A DNA stretch of 64,000 nt from Actinospineispora acaciae DSM 45401 (GTDB taxonomy: Bacteria > Actinomycetota > Actinomycetes > Mycobacteriales > Pseudonocardiaceae). A model generated the notes under the pieces. It was not told the origin of the DNA. It was given only the letters and a program-made list of their open reading frames with translations, and searched no databases. This document shows, piece after piece, positions 41,015 through 49,106 of this stretch. Every line of letters starts with the position of its first letter. The stretch's first letter is position 1. The stretch covers positions 1,122,177 through 1,186,176 of the forward strand of contig NZ_JIAI01000002.1 in NCBI RefSeq assembly GCF_000620785.1. Reading direction: 5' to 3'. A program made the position numbers and the translations under genes.

Positions 41015-41052
41015 GGCCCGCGCCGGTCGACCCCCACCGACCGGCGCGGGCC
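41015..41052. terminator. Bidirectional hairpin terminator
   Basis: GGCCCGCGCCGGTCG (41015-41029) is exactly mirrored at 41038-41052 with an 8-base loop. CTCTTTGT follows on the plus strand and CCAAGAATC on the minus strand. It sits between the converging adaptor and tetR genes and can end both transcripts. Confidence 0.8.
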
Positions 41053-41070
41053 AGCCTCTTTGTCGGCGCC

Positions 41071-41745
41071 TCAGCGCACCGAGACCAACGGCATCATCAC
41101 GTCGTCCACGATCTCGACGATCACCGAGTCGGGCACCGGCGCGCCGTGCAGCAGGAAGTACTGGCGCAGCAGCGAGAGCCCGACGCCGGCGATCCGATGG
41201 GTGAGCGCGGTCGGCCGGACGGTCCCGCGCACCACGCCCCGGCGCAGGATCTCCAGCACGTTGGCGATGCCCGGCTCGATGAACCTGACCCGGATCACCC
41301 GCATCAGCTCGGGGTCGCGCACGACCTCGACCATCATGCCCCGGTTGGCCTCACCGGACGTGCTGTCGTGGATGGCCGCGATCGCGCGCAGGAACGCCAG
41401 CAGGTCCTCCCGGACGCTGCCGGTGTTCGGGGCCGGCACGTCGTGCGGGCGGGTGTGCTGCAGCGCGTCCACCACGAGCTCGGCGCGGCTGCCCCAGCGG
41501 CGGTACAGCGAGCCCTTGCTCGCGCGCGCCCTCGCGGCCACCCGCTCCATGGTGAGCTCGGCGTAGCCGCCCTCGGACAGCTCGGCGACTGTCGCCTCGA
41601 AGATCGCGGCGGTCAGTGCGTCGCCCCGTCGCCTCGGCGCCCGCCGGTGATCGGCCGAGTCCTCAGCGCAGTGGTCGATGCAGTCGGGGCCGACCGCCGG
41701 CGATGAACCTCGACCACTGTCCGCAACGTCGCTTGTCGAGATCAT
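41071..41745 (-). CDS. TetR-family regulator, likely repressor of the adaptor genes
   Basis: The 224-residue product has a disordered N-terminus, the HTH LTAAIFEATVAELSEGGYAE, TMERVAARARASKGSLYRRWGSRAELV, and a TetR_C-type ligand domain (LLAFLRAIAAIHDSTSGEAN, ending IVEIVDDVMMPLV). Its upstream region carries the same 26-base motif as the gap between the two efflux adaptors, so it probably represses itself and both adaptor genes. The inducer is unknown. Confidence 0.86.
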   Translation of the reverse strand: MISTSDVADSGRGSSPAVGPDCIDHCAEDSADHRRAPRRRGDALTAAIFEATVAELSEGGYAELTMERVAARARASKGSLYRRWGSRAELVVDALQHTRPHDVPAPNTGSVREDLLAFLRAIAAIHDSTSGEANRGMMVEVVRDPELMRVIRVRFIEPGIANVLEILRRGVVRGTVRPTALTHRIAGVGLSLLRQYFLLHGAPVPDSVIVEIVDDVMMPLVSVR

Positions 41746-41760
41746 TGCCGTACCTTACTT

Positions 41761-41786
41761 GAAAACGAACCGTTCTCTATTTCTGT
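41761..41786. promoter_or_regulatory. TetR autoregulatory operator-like sequence
   Basis: GAAAACGAACCGTTCTCTAT plus TTCTGT, containing the palindrome GAAC-C-GTTC, lies 16 bases upstream of the tetR start and matches 39213-39238 at 23 of 26 bases. Confidence 0.7.
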
Positions 41787-41797
41787 AGCGATGCAGC

Positions 41798-43330
41798 TCA
41801 CCTCGGCGCGTGGATCGCCCTCAGCTCGGTCTTGAGCACCTTGCCGCTGGGGTTGCGGGGCAGCGCCTCCATCACCGCGACCTGGCGCGGGCACTAGTAG
41901 CCGGCCAGGCGCTCCCTACCGTACGCGTGGACCTCCTCGGCGGTCGGCGGGTCCGCCGGGTCGGTCGGGACCAGCACCGCCAGCGGCGCCTCGCCCCACC
42001 TCGGGTCCGGGACGCCGATCACGGCCACGTCGGCGATCTTGGGGTGCCCGGTCAGCACGTTCTCCACCTCGGCGCAGTAGATGTTCTCCCCGCCCGAGAT
42101 GATCATGTCCTTCTTCCGGTCGACGACGTAGAAGTAGCCGTCCTCGTCCTCGCGCACCAGGTCGCCGGAGTGGAACCAGCCGCCGGCGAACGCCTCGGCG
42201 GTCTCCTCGGGCTTGTTCCAGTACTCGGTCATCACCATCGGGCCCCGGTACACGATCTCGCCGACCTCGCCGCGCGGCACGTCGTTCATCTCGTCGTCGA
42301 CCACCCGGACCTCGACGTTGAGCATCGGCGTGCCCACCGACCCGATCTTGCGGATGGCGTCCTCGCCGCGCAGGTAGCAGGTGACCGGGCTGCACTCGGT
42401 CTGGCCGAACGCGGTCAGCACGTCCGCCTGGGGGAATGTGTCGATCATCGTGCGCAGCAGTGAGGTGGGCGCCGGCGCCGCGCCCCAGGAGATCTGGCGC
42501 AGCGCGGACAGGTCGCGCTCCCGGATCCCGGGCACCGCGCAGATCGCCTGCCACTGCGAGGGGACGAAGAAGCAGGTGGAGACCCGCTCGCGCGCCAGCA
42601 GCTCGACGGTGGCCGCCGGGTCGAACCCGCCCGAGCGCATGATGACGAACGTGCCGCCGGGCAGCAGGCACATCAGGTAGCCGGACAGCCCGGCGATGTG
42701 GAACAGCGGCGCCCCGGACAGCGACACCCGGTCGTCGCTGCTCCGGCCCAGGTGCATCGCGCTGCTGAACGCGTGCAGCAGCAGGTTGTGGTGGGTGAGC
42801 ACGGCGCCCTTGGGACGGCCGGTGGTGCCCGAGGTGTACATGATGAACGCCGGGGAGCGCTCGTCGACGTCGACCGGGTCGTGCACCGGGCTGGCCTCGG
42901 CGAGCGCGCGCTCGTAGTCGTCATCGTTCGTGCCGCTCCGACCGCCGATGACCAGGCACTCGCGCAGCGCCGGGGCCTTCTTCCGCGCCTTGGCCAGCAC
43001 GTCGGCGAACGCGGCGTCGACCACCGCCGCGACCGCCCCGCTGTCCGCGAGCACGTACGCCACCTCGTCGGCGACCAGCCGGAAGTTGATCGGCACCCCG
43101 ATCGCGCCCAGCCGCACCGAGGCGAGGTAGGCCTCGACGACCTCGACGGAGTTCAGGCCGAGCACGGCGATCCGGTCGCCGGCCCGCACCCCCCGCTCCC
43201 GCAGCGCGTTGGCCAGCCTGGTGACACGCTGGTCCAGCTCGCGATAAGTGTGGCCGCCGCCCTCGAACCGCACGGCGGGGACGTCGGGGATGGTGCGGGC
43301 GTGCCGGGCGAGCTGGTCGCTCGCGGTCAT
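41798..43330 (-). pseudogene. Acyl-CoA ligase (AMP-binding) interrupted by an in-frame TAG
   Basis: The frame encodes a typical FadD/AMP-forming ligase: PAFIMYTSGTTGRPKGAVLTH (P-loop), ISWGAAPAPTSLL, TAFGQTECSPVTCY, GWFHSGDLVREDEDGYFYVVDRKKD. Codon 479 is TAG (41896-41894) after RERLAGY, where homologues have a sense codon before CPR. The same frame continues CPRQVAVMEALPRNPSGKVLKTELRA to a natural TGA at 41798, giving 510 codons, the normal length. The lost part contains the catalytic lysine in PSGKVLK, so the truncated enzyme could not adenylate. ATG 43330 or GTG 43360 may be the start. Confidence 0.8.
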
Positions 43331-43416
43331 GCCACGGGAGGACAGCGCTGGGGAGGTCACCATCCGCACATGGTGCTGTGGCTTCCGGCGCTGGTCAACG
43401 CCTCGACGGCGGTAAC

Positions 43417-44187
43417 TTAGAACGCGTTCCAGCCGAGCTTGGCCGCCAGGCTCAGCCCGGCCAGCCCGATCCCGATCCGCAGCAGCCGCGACGGCAGCCG
43501 GCGCGCCACCCAGGGGCCGGCCCAGGCGCCGAGCACCAGCCCGCAGGTGAGCGGCAGCGCGGTCGACCAGGACACCGGGCCGAACAGCGCGAAGCCGACC
43601 GCCGCGATCACGTTGGACAGCCCCAGCAGCAGGTTCTTCAGCGCGTTCACCCTGATCAGGCTCTCCGGCAGCGTGGTGAGCAGCAGCGCGAGCATGAGCA
43701 CGCCGGCCGCCGCGCCGAAGTAGCCGCCGTACACCGCGACCGCCAGCACCCCGGCCGCGACCAGCAGCCGGCGGCCCGTCGTGTCCGCCGGCTCGGTGAC
43801 GTCGACGCCGGCGGGTGACCGGTCGCCGTTGCTCAGCAGCATCGCCACCGACGCGCCGGCCACCAGGAACGGCACGATCCGCTCGAACACGCCGGCCGGG
43901 GTGACCAACAGCAGTCCCGCGCCGGCCGCCCCGCCGAGCGCGCAGATCAGCCCGAGCCGGCGCACCCTCGGGAGCTGGCCGGCCAGCTCCGGGCGCGAGC
44001 TGGTCACCGTGCTGATGCTGCCCACCGCGAGCGACACGGTGTTCGTCACGTTCGCCGACGTCGCCGGGAGCCCGGCGGCGAGCAGCGCGGGGTAGGAGAA
44101 CAGCGAGGCGAGCCCGCCGATCGACCCGACAAGTCCGGCCGCCACTCCCGCCCCGACGAGCAGCGCGAACAGCCCCGGAGTCACCGA
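43417..44187 (-). CDS. TauE/SafE-family membrane exporter
   Basis: The 256-residue product has about eight membrane segments in two repeats: GVAAGLVGSIGGLASLFSYPALLAAGLPATSANVTNTVSL with the SANVTN motif, and VAVYGGYFGAAAGVLMLALL with IRVNALKNLLLGLSN in the second half. These motifs define TauE/SafE exporters of sulfite, sulfoacetate or related anions. GTG 44187 is preferred (GAGG upstream); an upstream GTG at 44211 is also open. It lies between the broken ligase and a divergent tetR. Confidence 0.86.
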   Translation of the reverse strand, partial: SVTPGLFALLVGAGVAAGLVGSIGGLASLFSYPALLAAGLPATSANVTNTVSLAVGSISTVTSSRPELAGQLPRVRRLGLICALGGAAGAGLLLVTPAGVFERIVPFLVAGASVAMLLSNGDRSPAGVDVTEPADTTGRRLLVAAGVLAVAVYGGYFGAAAGVLMLALLLTTLPESLIRVNALKNLLLGLSNVIAAVGFALFGPVSWSTALPLTCGLVLGAWAGPWVARRLPSRLLRIGIGLAGLSLAAKLGWNAF

Positions 44188-44284
44188 ACCAGCCTCGCAC
44201 CGGCCGCTCACCCGGCCGAGTGGATGCGGTCAAGATCACTGTGTGTCGCCGTACACTGCGCACGGCATTGGCGGGGTGAGGTGG

Positions 44285-44893
44285 ATGGCGAGGGTGAGCC
44301 GGTCGGCCTACCTGGAGTCCGCGCTCGACGTGCTCGCCCAGGCCGGCAGCGAGGGCCTCACCGTGGCCGGGCTGTGCTCCCGGCTGGGCGTCACCAAGGG
44401 GTCGTTCTACCACCACTTCGCCGGCATGCCCGAGTTCGTCACCGCGCTGCTGGAGTTCTGGGAGGACCAGCGCAGCCAGCGGCTGATCGCGGCGTCGCGC
44501 GCCGAGCCGGACCCGCGGGCCCGCTATCGGCTGCTGCTGGGCATCGCGGTGGGCCTCCCGCACGCGGCCGAGGCATCGCTGCGGGCATGGGGGCGCAGCA
44601 ATGCCGAGGTCAGGGCGGTGGTGGCGCGGGTGGACGAGGCCCGTGAGCGGCACCTGACCGAGTCCATGATGATGTTCGGGTTGCCGGCGGAGCGGGCCAG
44701 GCTGCGCGCCCGGATCGCGATCGCCGTCCTGGTCGGCGCCCAGCAACGGGAGGACCCGGTGGACGTCGACGGGCTGCGCGCGATGCTCGAGGAGCTCAGC
44801 GCCGAGCTTCCGGAGGGCCCTTCCGATGAAACATACCTTGGAGTATGTTCTGCACCGGCAACGCAGCCGCCGCCGAAGGGGAACCGAAGATGA
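44285..44893 (+). CDS. TetR-family regulator of the P450
   Basis: ATG 44285 follows GGTGAGG. The 202-residue product has SAYLESALDVLAQAGSEGLTVAGLCSRLGVTKGSFYHHFAGM as HTH region and an Arg/Ala-rich helical ligand domain. Its stop overlaps the P450 start (ATGA at 44890). A 7-bp dyad lies within its last codons, suggesting that a second promoter for the P450 inside the regulator gene is under TetR control. Confidence 0.87.
   Translation: MARVSRSAYLESALDVLAQAGSEGLTVAGLCSRLGVTKGSFYHHFAGMPEFVTALLEFWEDQRSQRLIAASRAEPDPRARYRLLLGIAVGLPHAAEASLRAWGRSNAEVRAVVARVDEARERHLTESMMMFGLPAERARLRARIAIAVLVGAQQREDPVDVDGLRAMLEELSAELPEGPSDETYLGVCSAPATQPPPKGNRR
44830..44849. promoter_or_regulatory. Dyad operator upstream of P450
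   Basis: AACATAC-CTTGGA-GTATGTT is a perfect 7-bp dyad, AT-rich for this genome, inside the 3' end of the tetR gene and 40 bases before the P450 start. Confidence 0.55.
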
Positions 44894-46131
44894 CCATGAC
44901 GGTCGAGCAGGCCGGGCTGACCGTGATCGACCCGGACGCCTACGCCGAGGAGGACCGGCTGCATGCGGCCTGCGCGGTGTTGCGCCGCGAGTCGCCGGTG
45001 CACTGGGTGGACGGGCTGCCGGAGTACAACCCGTTCTGGGTGGTGACCCGGCGCGCGGACATCCTGGAGATCGAGAAGAACCACGAGGTCTTCCACAACC
45101 ACCCGCGCCCGGTGCTGGTCCCGGCCGAGGAGGACAAGCGCCAGGCCGAGCAGGGCATGGTGCTGCGCACGCTGATCCACATCGACGACCCGGACCACCG
45201 CAAGCTGCGCCCCATCGCGGCCGACTGGTTCCGGCCCAAGACGCTGCGCACCATGCAGGAGAACGTCAACGCGCTGGCCCGCCGGTACGTGGACCTGATG
45301 GCCGAGCGCGGCGGCGAGTGCGACTTCGCCAGCGACGTGGCCGTGCACTACCCGCTGCAGGTGATCCTGTCCCTGCTCGGGCTGCCGGAGAGCGACTTCC
45401 CCCGGATGCTCAAGCTCACCCAGGAGATCTTCGGCGGCCAGGACCCGGAGCGCAGGCGCGGCGAGACGCCGGAGGAGCAGCTCGCGGTGGTGCTGGACTT
45501 CTTCGCCTACTTCCAGCGGCTGATCAACGACCGCAGGGAGAACCCCACCGAGGACCTGGCGTCGGCGATCGCGAACGCGCGCGTCGACGGGGAGTACCTC
45601 AGCGACCTGGACGCGTCGTCCTACTTCGTGATCATCGCGACGGCGGGGCACGACACCACCAGCTCGACCATCGCCGGTGGCCTGCACGCGCTGCTGCGGC
45701 ATCCCGACCAGCTGGAGAAGCTGCGCGCGGACCCGTCACTGCTGCCCGGCGCGGTGGAGGAGATGATCCGCTGGGTCACCCCGGTCAAGGAGTTCATGCG
45801 CACCGCGACCAGGGACTACGACATCGGCGGCGTCACCGTCAAAGAGGGTCAGAACGTGCTGTTGATGTACCCCTCCGGCAACCGGGACGAGGCCGAGTTC
45901 GACGACCCGGACCGCTTCGACATCACCCGCACGCCGAACCGTCACGTCGCGTTCGGCGCCGGCGTGCACTACTGCCTGGGCGCGCAGCTGGCCAAGATGG
46001 AGACGCAGGCCCTGTTCGCCGAGCTGCTGCCGAGGCTGGAGCACATCGAGCTGGCCGGGCCGGTGGAGGGGGTGCCGAGCACGTTCGTCAGCGGCCTCAA
46101 GCGGCTGCCGATCCGCTACCGGCTGGGCTAA
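44890..46131 (+). CDS. Cytochrome P450
   Basis: The 413-residue product has the oxygen-binding I-helix motif TAGHDTTSS (about residues 251-259), the K-helix E-x-x-R in AVEEMIRWVTPVKEF, and the heme loop HVAFGAGVHYCLGAQLAK with Cys362 as thiolate ligand. It is a class I bacterial P450 that needs a ferredoxin, none of which is adjacent. The sequence resembles P450s acting on terpenes, steroids or fatty acids, but no substrate can be named. The 3' end shares CTAA with the converging Rieske oxygenase gene. Confidence 0.93.
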   Translation: MTMTVEQAGLTVIDPDAYAEEDRLHAACAVLRRESPVHWVDGLPEYNPFWVVTRRADILEIEKNHEVFHNHPRPVLVPAEEDKRQAEQGMVLRTLIHIDDPDHRKLRPIAADWFRPKTLRTMQENVNALARRYVDLMAERGGECDFASDVAVHYPLQVILSLLGLPESDFPRMLKLTQEIFGGQDPERRRGETPEEQLAVVLDFFAYFQRLINDRRENPTEDLASAIANARVDGEYLSDLDASSYFVIIATAGHDTTSSTIAGGLHALLRHPDQLEKLRADPSLLPGAVEEMIRWVTPVKEFMRTATRDYDIGGVTVKEGQNVLLMYPSGNRDEAEFDDPDRFDITRTPNRHVAFGAGVHYCLGAQLAKMETQALFAELLPRLEHIELAGPVEGVPSTFVSGLKRLPIRYRLG

Positions 46132-47231
46132 CGCATCGCCGCCCGGTAGTAGTCGTAGAAGTCGGTGATCACGTGCTCGGCGGGCACCAGGACGCCGGCG
46201 TACGCCGATGACCGCATGCCGAGCTGACAGCGCCGGCAGGCCTCGAAGTCCTGGCGGTTGGTGATGTCCAGCAGCTCGACGGCGCCGGCGGGGTCGAAGC
46301 CGTCGGCGGCCATCGCGTCGGGGTCGAACAGCCAGTCGACGAGTACGCGGGTGTGGTCGGGTGCCACGGGGACCAGGCGGAACAGCGCCACGTGGTCCGG
46401 TACCAGGATCAGGAACACGTTCGGCCGGAGTATGACGCCGTGGAAGATCCTGTCGTCCTCCGGCAGCAGGCCGGGCAGCCTGGGCCGAGCCGCCGCGCCG
46501 GATCGGGAGAACCCCTCGACGTGCTCGGCGAACCTGGCCCCCGTGCCCACGCCGCCGCTCACGGTGCCGTAACCCGAGGCGAACTGGGGGAGCGCGGCGG
46601 TGAGCTCGGGATGGATCGTGGCGCAGTGGTAGCACTCCATGAAGTTCTCGATGACCGACTTCCAGTTGGACTCCACCTCGTAGGTGATCCTCCTGGCCAG
46701 CCCGAGGCGCTCGACGCCGTAGCGCTCCAACACCTCCGGCCCGCCCAGCCGCGCCCGCAGCTGCGGCTCGACCTGCTGGTTCAGCGGCCGGGCGGCGGAG
46801 GAGAGGTTGAGCCAGAGATACCCCAGCCACCGCTGCAGGCGCACCGGGTGCAGCCCGTGCTCGGCCTTCACCAGGTCGGGCATCTCGCGCATGTTCGGCG
46901 CGGCGAGCAACCGCCCGTCCAGGCCGTACGTCCAGGAGTGGTACCCGCACCTGATGGCCCTGGCAAACGCGCCGGACTCCTCGGTGCACAGCCACGCGCC
47001 GCGATGCCGGCACAGGTTGCGGAACGCCCGGACCTCGCCGTCCCGGCCCGCCACCACCAGCACGCTCTCCCCGCCGACCTCGGTGCGCAGAAACCGTCCG
47101 GGCGAGGCGACCTCCTCGGCGCGGCCGACACACATCCAGGACCGTTCGAAGATCGCCCGCTGCTCGGCCTCGAAGACCTTCGGGTCTGTGTAGAAGCGGC
47201 CGGGCAGCGTGGGCACGAGGCTCGTCGTCAT
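46128..47231 (-). CDS. Rieske aromatic-ring/amine oxygenase alpha subunit
   Basis: The 367-residue product has a Rieske centre NLCRHRGAWLC (Cys-His), then CGYHSWTYGLDGRLLAAP (Cys-His), and the mononuclear iron site VIENFMECYHCATIHPEL, with the two His in CYHCATIHPE and a later Asp. The fold is that of GbcA/CntA-type and aromatic dioxygenase alpha subunits. It needs a PDR-type reductase; candidates are at 23977 and 58698 but none is adjacent. An IclR gene lies behind it on the same strand and an operator-like dyad is at its start. Confidence 0.9.
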   Translation of the reverse strand: MTTSLVPTLPGRFYTDPKVFEAEQRAIFERSWMCVGRAEEVASPGRFLRTEVGGESVLVVAGRDGEVRAFRNLCRHRGAWLCTEESGAFARAIRCGYHSWTYGLDGRLLAAPNMREMPDLVKAEHGLHPVRLQRWLGYLWLNLSSAARPLNQQVEPQLRARLGGPEVLERYGVERLGLARRITYEVESNWKSVIENFMECYHCATIHPELTAALPQFASGYGTVSGGVGTGARFAEHVEGFSRSGAAARPRLPGLLPEDDRIFHGVILRPNVFLILVPDHVALFRLVPVAPDHTRVLVDWLFDPDAMAADGFDPAGAVELLDITNRQDFEACRRCQLGMRSSAYAGVLVPAEHVITDFYDYYRAAMR

Positions 47232-47233
47232 CG

Positions 47234-47254
47234 TTGTCTCGTATCATGAAACAA
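47234..47254. promoter_or_regulatory. Candidate IclR operator
   Basis: TTGTCTC-GTATCAT-GAAACAA is a 7-bp dyad with one mismatch, 3 bases upstream of the Rieske gene. A half-site GAAACAA recurs at 48136 in front of the iclR gene. Confidence 0.45.
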
Positions 47255-47334
47255 ATGCACTATATGGGACAACGCACAGCGTGCGGTCGGCCTGGCCCGC
47301 TGTCAAGGGCCGTGGGCTGTCGAGAGGGCTTCGG

Positions 47335-48132
47335 TCAGCCGCGCTTGGGGTATCCGTTGCGGCGGGAGATCTCGGCGGCGGCGTCCACGACCTGGTCGGC
47401 GATCGCCGGCATGGTGTCGTCGTTGAGGCGAAAGGCCGGGCCCGAGACCGTCACGGCGGCCTCCACCTGGCCGTCCAGTGCGCGGACCGGGGCGGCCACG
47501 GCGGCCAGGCCGATCTCGTGCTCCTCGAATGTGGTGGCGTAACCCCGCCGCCTGACCAGCGCGAGCTGCTCGCGCAGCCGGGTGGGGTGCACGACCGTGC
47601 CCGGGGTGAAGCGTTCCAGGCCGTCGGCGAGCACGGCGTCCAGCTGTCCCGGCGGCAGGTGCGCGAGGAAGATCTTACCGGCGGAGGTGGCGTGCATGGG
47701 GGTTCGCTGGCCGACCCAGTTGATGGTGGTCACCGTGGACGAGCCGATCACCTGGTCGACGCTGATCACCTGGCGGCCGTCGTGGATCACCAGGTTCACC
47801 GTCTCGCCCACCGCCTCGGCCAGCCGCTGGCAGACCGGGCGGGCGAGCACCCGCAGGTCGTAGTCCCTGGTGGCGCCGGCGGCGAGCCGCACGATGCCGT
47901 GCCCGAGCCGGTAGCGCCCGCGCTCGCTGTGCTGCTCCACCAGGCCGCGCGCCTCCAGCGTGGCCAGCAGCCGGAACACCGTCGACTTGTGCACGGCCAG
48001 CTCGGCGGCGATCTCGGTGACGCCCGCCGCCCCGTGCCCGGCCAGCACCTGCAGGATCGACACCGCGCGGTCGACCGACTGGACGGCTTGGACGGCACCG
48101 CCGCTGTCTCGTGTCTCGCGGTTGTTGGGCAT
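47335..48132 (-). CDS. IclR-family transcriptional regulator
   Basis: The 265-residue product has the N-terminal winged HTH (SVDRAVSILQVLAGHGAAGV, TEIAAELAVHKSTVFRLLATLE, YRLGHGIVRLA) and the GAF-like effector domain (GRQVISVDQVIGSSTVTTINWVG, TPMHATSAGKIFLAHL, RRRGYATTFEEHEIGLAAVAAPVR). IclR proteins control aromatic and amine catabolism. It is likely to regulate the Rieske gene ahead of it. It is divergent from a LysR gene with only 23 bases between the start codons. Confidence 0.92.
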   Translation of the reverse strand: MPNNRETRDSGGAVQAVQSVDRAVSILQVLAGHGAAGVTEIAAELAVHKSTVFRLLATLEARGLVEQHSERGRYRLGHGIVRLAAGATRDYDLRVLARPVCQRLAEAVGETVNLVIHDGRQVISVDQVIGSSTVTTINWVGQRTPMHATSAGKIFLAHLPPGQLDAVLADGLERFTPGTVVHPTRLREQLALVRRRGYATTFEEHEIGLAAVAAPVRALDGQVEAAVTVSGPAFRLNDDTMPAIADQVVDAAAEISRRNGYPKRG

Positions 48133-48155
48133 GGCGAAACAATAGGCTTGACCGC

Positions 48156-49076
48156 GTGGCAGAGCCGTCTTTCACCCTGGTGCAGCTGCGGTACTTCGCG
48201 GCGGCGGCCGAGCACGGCAGCATGACGGCGGCCTCCCGCGCGCTGATGGTCTCCCAGTCGGCGGTGTCCACGGCGGTGGCGCAGCTGGAGAAGGAGCTCG
48301 GGGTTCAGCTGTTGCTGCGCCATCACGCCCGGGGGCTGACCCTCACCGAGGCGGGCCGGGGCTTCTACCAGGAGCTGCGCGGGTTCCTGCTGCACTCCGG
48401 CGAGCTGGCCGAGTCGGCAAGGCGGGCGGGCCACGCGCTGGTCGGGGACCTCGCGGTGGGCTGCTTCATCACGCTGGCGCCGTTCCGGTTGCCCAGCCTG
48501 CTCGCGGCGTACCACGGGCGGTTCCCGGACGTGCGGGTCACCATGGTCGAGGGCGAGCACGCGCTGCTCAAGCGGGCGCTGCGCACGGGGGAGTGCGAGC
48601 TCGCGCTCATGTACGGCTACGACCTGGACGAGGACATCGAGCACGTCGCCGTCGACGCCGTGCCGCCGTACGCGCTGGTCTCCGGCGACCACCCGCTCGC
48701 CACGCGCACCCCGCCCGAGGTCTCGCTGGCCGAGTTCGACGGCGAGCCGATGGTGCTGCTCGACCTGCCGCACAGCGCGAGCTACCTGGAGTCCGTGCTG
48801 CGCGGCGCCGGGGTGGAGCCGGTGATCCGGCATCGCACCGCCGGCTACGAGACCGTCCGCGCGCTGGTGGCGCACGGGCACGGCTTCGCGCTGCTCAACC
48901 AGCGCCCGGTGCACGACCAGACCTACGACGGGGCGCGCATCGTGGCGCTGCGGCTGCGCGACGAGGTGGAGCCCTTGGAGATCGTGCTGGCCTGGATGCG
49001 CGGCTCCCGGCTGACCCGCAAGGCCCAGGAGTTCAGCCGGATCTGCCGCTCGATGTACGCGAATTCCCGTCGATAA
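48156..49076 (+). CDS. LysR-family transcriptional regulator
   Basis: GTG 48156 gives 306 residues starting AEPSFTLVQLRYFAAAAEHGSM, then AASRALMVSQSAVSTAVAQLEKELGVQLLLRH (HTH) and a LysR_substrate domain (VGDLAVGCFITLAPFRLPSLL, YETVRALVAHGHGFALLNQRP). The lack of a ribosome site and a TAGGCT hexamer 8-13 bases upstream suggest a leaderless transcript whose promoter overlaps the start of iclR. It may control the fused DUF1772 gene or the HpaB operon to its right. Confidence 0.87.
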   Translation: MAEPSFTLVQLRYFAAAAEHGSMTAASRALMVSQSAVSTAVAQLEKELGVQLLLRHHARGLTLTEAGRGFYQELRGFLLHSGELAESARRAGHALVGDLAVGCFITLAPFRLPSLLAAYHGRFPDVRVTMVEGEHALLKRALRTGECELALMYGYDLDEDIEHVAVDAVPPYALVSGDHPLATRTPPEVSLAEFDGEPMVLLDLPHSASYLESVLRGAGVEPVIRHRTAGYETVRALVAHGHGFALLNQRPVHDQTYDGARIVALRLRDEVEPLEIVLAWMRGSRLTRKAQEFSRICRSMYANSRR

Positions 49077-49106
49077 GAAGACAGCCTACATATAAGGTCT
49101 CCGGGC

